DNA of 54,115 bases from a virus. Positions within the stretch are counted from its first letter, which is position 1. The number at the start of each line of letters is the position of its first letter. The DNA is taken from the IMG/VR virus record IMGVR_UViG_3300030419_000485, positions 1 through 54,115 of that record. One strand, 5' to 3'. The translations under genes and the position numbers were made by a program. Under the pieces are notes generated by a model, which saw only the letters and a list, made by a program, of their open reading frames with translations, ran no database searches and was not told the DNA's origin. Below, piece by piece: positions 52,437-54,115 of the stretch.

Positions 52437-52640
52437 TGTACCTAGGGTATACCTAGGGTAAACCTTTATTATTATTATACTATCATATACCTCTAGTCTA
52501 CCTAGGGTATACTATATACTCCACCTATACCGCCCTACTATATATGGTATACCTGTAGATCCGTGGTATACTACATATGGTAGACCCACATAGACCGTAT
52601 ACTATACCTTATACCTCTATACTCCACTCTTCCGTGGTGT
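52437..52640. repeat. Array of TATAC and CCTAGG short repeats
   Basis: Within about 200 AT-rich bases, TATAC or its complement GTATA recurs more than ten times. CCTAGGGTATAC occurs at 52441 and 52501, with CCTAGGGTAAAC at 52453. The palindrome GGTATACC occurs at 52446 and 52546. Units are irregularly spaced and in both orientations. The array resembles a protein-binding, origin or terminal-repeat-flanking array rather than coding DNA. Confidence 0.75.
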
Positions 52641-52647
52641 TCGTTAA

Positions 52648-52671
52648 GATAGATAATATAATATATCTATC
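52648..52671. repeat. AT-rich inverted repeat
   Basis: Perfect 8-bp arms GATAGATA / TATCTATC flank an 8-base A/T loop. It borders the right end of the TATAC array, and may be part of a DNA unwinding element or operator. Confidence 0.6.
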
Positions 52672-52684
52672 AATATGTGGGACT

Positions 52685-52714
52685 GGAGGCCATCACCTTT
52701 CGATGACAGCCTCC
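52685..52714 (-). terminator. Hairpin after the 178-aa gene
   Basis: Arms GGAGGC / GCCTCC pair with a short internal mismatch and three more pairs. It begins 22 bases after the stop of the 178-aa gene. There is no long T run, so termination is uncertain. Confidence 0.5.
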
Positions 52715-52735
52715 CAAGGGGTTAAAGGTTAGAAG

Positions 52736-53272
52736 TCAAGGACGCAGTTTACGAGCAGCCTCCATCGTAGCACGACGCTTATCGACGGCGGAAGCATTCT
52801 TCGCTTCCAGCCACTCGTGGTAGTCCACCTCGCTCTTATGAATCTTTGCACCGGGATAGATCTGCGAAAGCAGCGTCATCCACCACTGCGTTGGAATGCT
52901 GAACTCCTTTGTCCAAGAGCGATCCGTCGCAGGGTGCCAGAGCTCCACCGTATAGTGGTTCTCAAATTCCACGAAGCTTTTGTCTAAGGAACGAACGACC
53001 AGTTGCGTGTGCTCCTGTGTCCGGAAGACTCCGGGCATTGCAGAAAGCATTTGCTCCATGTCGTTATCAGACAGCCATTGAAGTACGCCGTCTGTGTCCT
53101 TGCCTCGTGAGGCGGGCAGGTACCACCACCCAACTGACATATCCTGAGGAAATACCCGTGCACTCACGCCTTCTGACTTTGGGTCATTGTTCGTGATGAG
53201 AACACAGGAACCGTAAGTCCTGTGTATGCACTGATACCGTGATCTCCCGATAGGGAAAGTAAACTGTTCCAT
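52736..53272 (-). CDS. Hypothetical early protein (178 aa)
   Basis: The ATG at 53272 has AGGAG nine bases upstream; the frame's first ATG at 53341 overlaps the upstream gene and a hairpin. The product has mixed strands, several Trp and a Lys/Arg-rich C-terminal helix (AVDKRRATMEAARKLR). No family is recognised. Base composition is visibly more GC-rich than the late genes. It may act very early in infection. Confidence 0.7.
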   Translation of the reverse strand: MEQFTFPIGRSRYQCIHRTYGSCVLITNNDPKSEGVSARVFPQDMSVGWWYLPASRGKDTDGVLQWLSDNDMEQMLSAMPGVFRTQEHTQLVVRSLDKSFVEFENHYTVELWHPATDRSWTKEFSIPTQWWMTLLSQIYPGAKIHKSEVDYHEWLEAKNASAVDKRRATMEAARKLRP

Positions 53273-53301
53273 CTTTTGGAACTCCTGTAGTAGTGAGCAT
53301 A

Positions 53302-53332
53302 ACCGGGGGGCAGGAACGCCCCACCCCCCGGT
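53302..53332 (-). terminator. GC-rich hairpin between the two rightmost genes
   Basis: Nine-bp arms ACCGGGGGG / CCCCCCGGT enclose a 13-base loop, six bases after the 246-aa gene stop. It has no T run. Terminator or RNase III processing site, as seen between T7 early genes, are the likely roles. Confidence 0.6.
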
Positions 53333-53337
53333 CAGCA

Positions 53338-54078
53338 TCAATTACAGATCCGAGATTCTGTGGTGAATCCGATCTTCTTGCAAGCGTCAGGGAACAAGTC
53401 AATCAAGGCCTGAGAATCTGCCTTGACATAGGTCAGGGCATCGCCAACGGGACAGCCGCCAGCGTCGTGAATCCCATACATGTTCCCACCATGCACCGAC
53501 ATGTCCTTGAAAGTCAGGACAGTACCACATCGGTGCTCGGCATCCTTCATATGGAGCCGACGTGCCAGCAAAGCTGTACCAGCGTCGGACAACTCAGCTC
53601 GATCCACATGGCATGACCCATTGGTCTCTTTACCAGTGACATGGCTGATGTAGGATGTGTGAACCTTCCAGTTGCCCTTCTTAGAGCTACCCGTCTCGTG
53701 CTGCTCGACGTTGGAATCGTCGGAAGACTTGAAACGATACGGAGACATAAGGAGGTCACCGCCAATGAAACGCTGATCCCAAGGAGTGGCATCCCACTCC
53801 TTCAGTGCATCCTTGTTAGCATTACTAAGCGTAGGGAAGCAGTCATTGAAGGCATCAGATAGATTCTTAGCCATCGTCTTCACTTTGGTGTAAACCAAGA
53901 GGTGATGGGGCTCGCCGTGAAGCAAAGCGTTTCGGAGAGCAGCAGGCATCTCGCTAAGATCGTCAAGGGATGTGAAGCCCTCTCGGAGTCCGTGCTGACC
54001 AACAAGTGTGTCAAACACGGGGCCTGCACCTGAGCCATATGTCTTAGGACTGAAGATCTTCTTCAGTATTAGGAGCAT
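53338..54078 (-). CDS. Hypothetical early protein (246 aa, start uncertain)
   Basis: The frame is open from 53338 to the right edge, so the true start could lie outside the window. The ATG at 54078 has only GAG upstream. The protein has several His and Cys residues (CHVD, HRCG, GGCPVG) and a Ser/Asp/His-rich middle, but no recognised metal motif or domain. Its codon use is more GC-rich than that of the late region. Function unknown. Confidence 0.65.
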   Translation of the reverse strand: MLLILKKIFSPKTYGSGAGPVFDTLVGQHGLREGFTSLDDLSEMPAALRNALLHGEPHHLLVYTKVKTMAKNLSDAFNDCFPTLSNANKDALKEWDATPWDQRFIGGDLLMSPYRFKSSDDSNVEQHETGSSKKGNWKVHTSYISHVTGKETNGSCHVDRAELSDAGTALLARRLHMKDAEHRCGTVLTFKDMSVHGGNMYGIHDAGGCPVGDALTYVKADSQALIDLFPDACKKIGFTTESRICN

Positions 54079-54115
54079 TACGCTCGTGGGCAGATTAGCG
54101 AGGAACGGCAGTCCT

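Noticed and set aside
52437-52640. CRISPR or tRNA-like structure in the TATAC array
   Set aside because: Repeats are short, irregular and palindromic, with no uniform spacer length and no cloverleaf.

Overview
The window is most of the genome of a lytic, T7-type podovirus. Essentially every credible gene lies on the minus strand, so the genome reads from right (early) to left (late). The T7-like hallmarks are a single-chain RNA polymerase, a gp2.5-type SSB, a primase-helicase, a family A DNA polymerase, a flap exonuclease, and a portal/scaffold/capsid/tail-tube/terminase set. I see no integrase, repressor, transposase or CRISPR array. A B12-dependent class II ribonucleotide reductase and a Tyr-type polymerase O-helix are common in aquatic podoviruses. 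The host is probably a Gram-negative, perhaps marine, bacterium, but the sequence does not identify it.

Layout from right to left. (1) 54115-51643, leading region: three unrecognised genes separated by strong hairpins, an AT-rich array of TATAC/CCTAGG repeats, and a long structured non-coding stretch with an extended -10 promoter. (2) 51642-47080: about fifteen small, mostly acidic early genes in overlapping, translationally coupled order, then a DUF932 protein, a UUCG hairpin and a small gene just before the RNA polymerase. (3) 47083-33580, RNA polymerase and DNA metabolism: RNA polymerase, metallophosphoesterase, SSB, RusA resolvase, three tRNAs (CAT, TAA, TCT), an HExxH protein, small membrane proteins, primase-helicase, DNA polymerase, a DUF4406 protein, a dNMP kinase, 5'-3' exonuclease and class II RNR. 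(4) 33590-24582, head genes: small proteins, portal, a modular beta-rich protein, a coiled-coil/TM peptide, a DNRLRE/LamG-type protein, scaffold and major capsid, closed by a perfect hairpin terminator. (5) 24482-1, tail, packaging and ejection genes: tail tubular A and B, a beta-helix tail spike with a T7-fibre N-terminus, small terminase, a 33-residue Lys-rich peptide, large terminase, a gp14-like protein, three further putative virion proteins and a giant ORF that runs off the left edge.

The main discovery candidate is the giant ORF. In its visible 2111 residues it carries what looks like motif B of single-subunit RNA polymerases with the T7 spacing (R-x3-K-x2-V-M-x3-Y-G-x5-F-R-Q), and an upstream motif-A-like segment. 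Since a complete T7-type RNA polymerase is encoded at 44639-47083, the phage may carry two single-subunit polymerases, one of them an N4-style virion polymerase ejected with the DNA. Two short hairpins with three-base AAA loops in the early non-coding regions resemble the hairpin promoters used by N4 virion polymerase. Motif C (HD) is not in the window and is the key test. No endolysin was recognised; it may lie outside the window or within an unrecognised protein.
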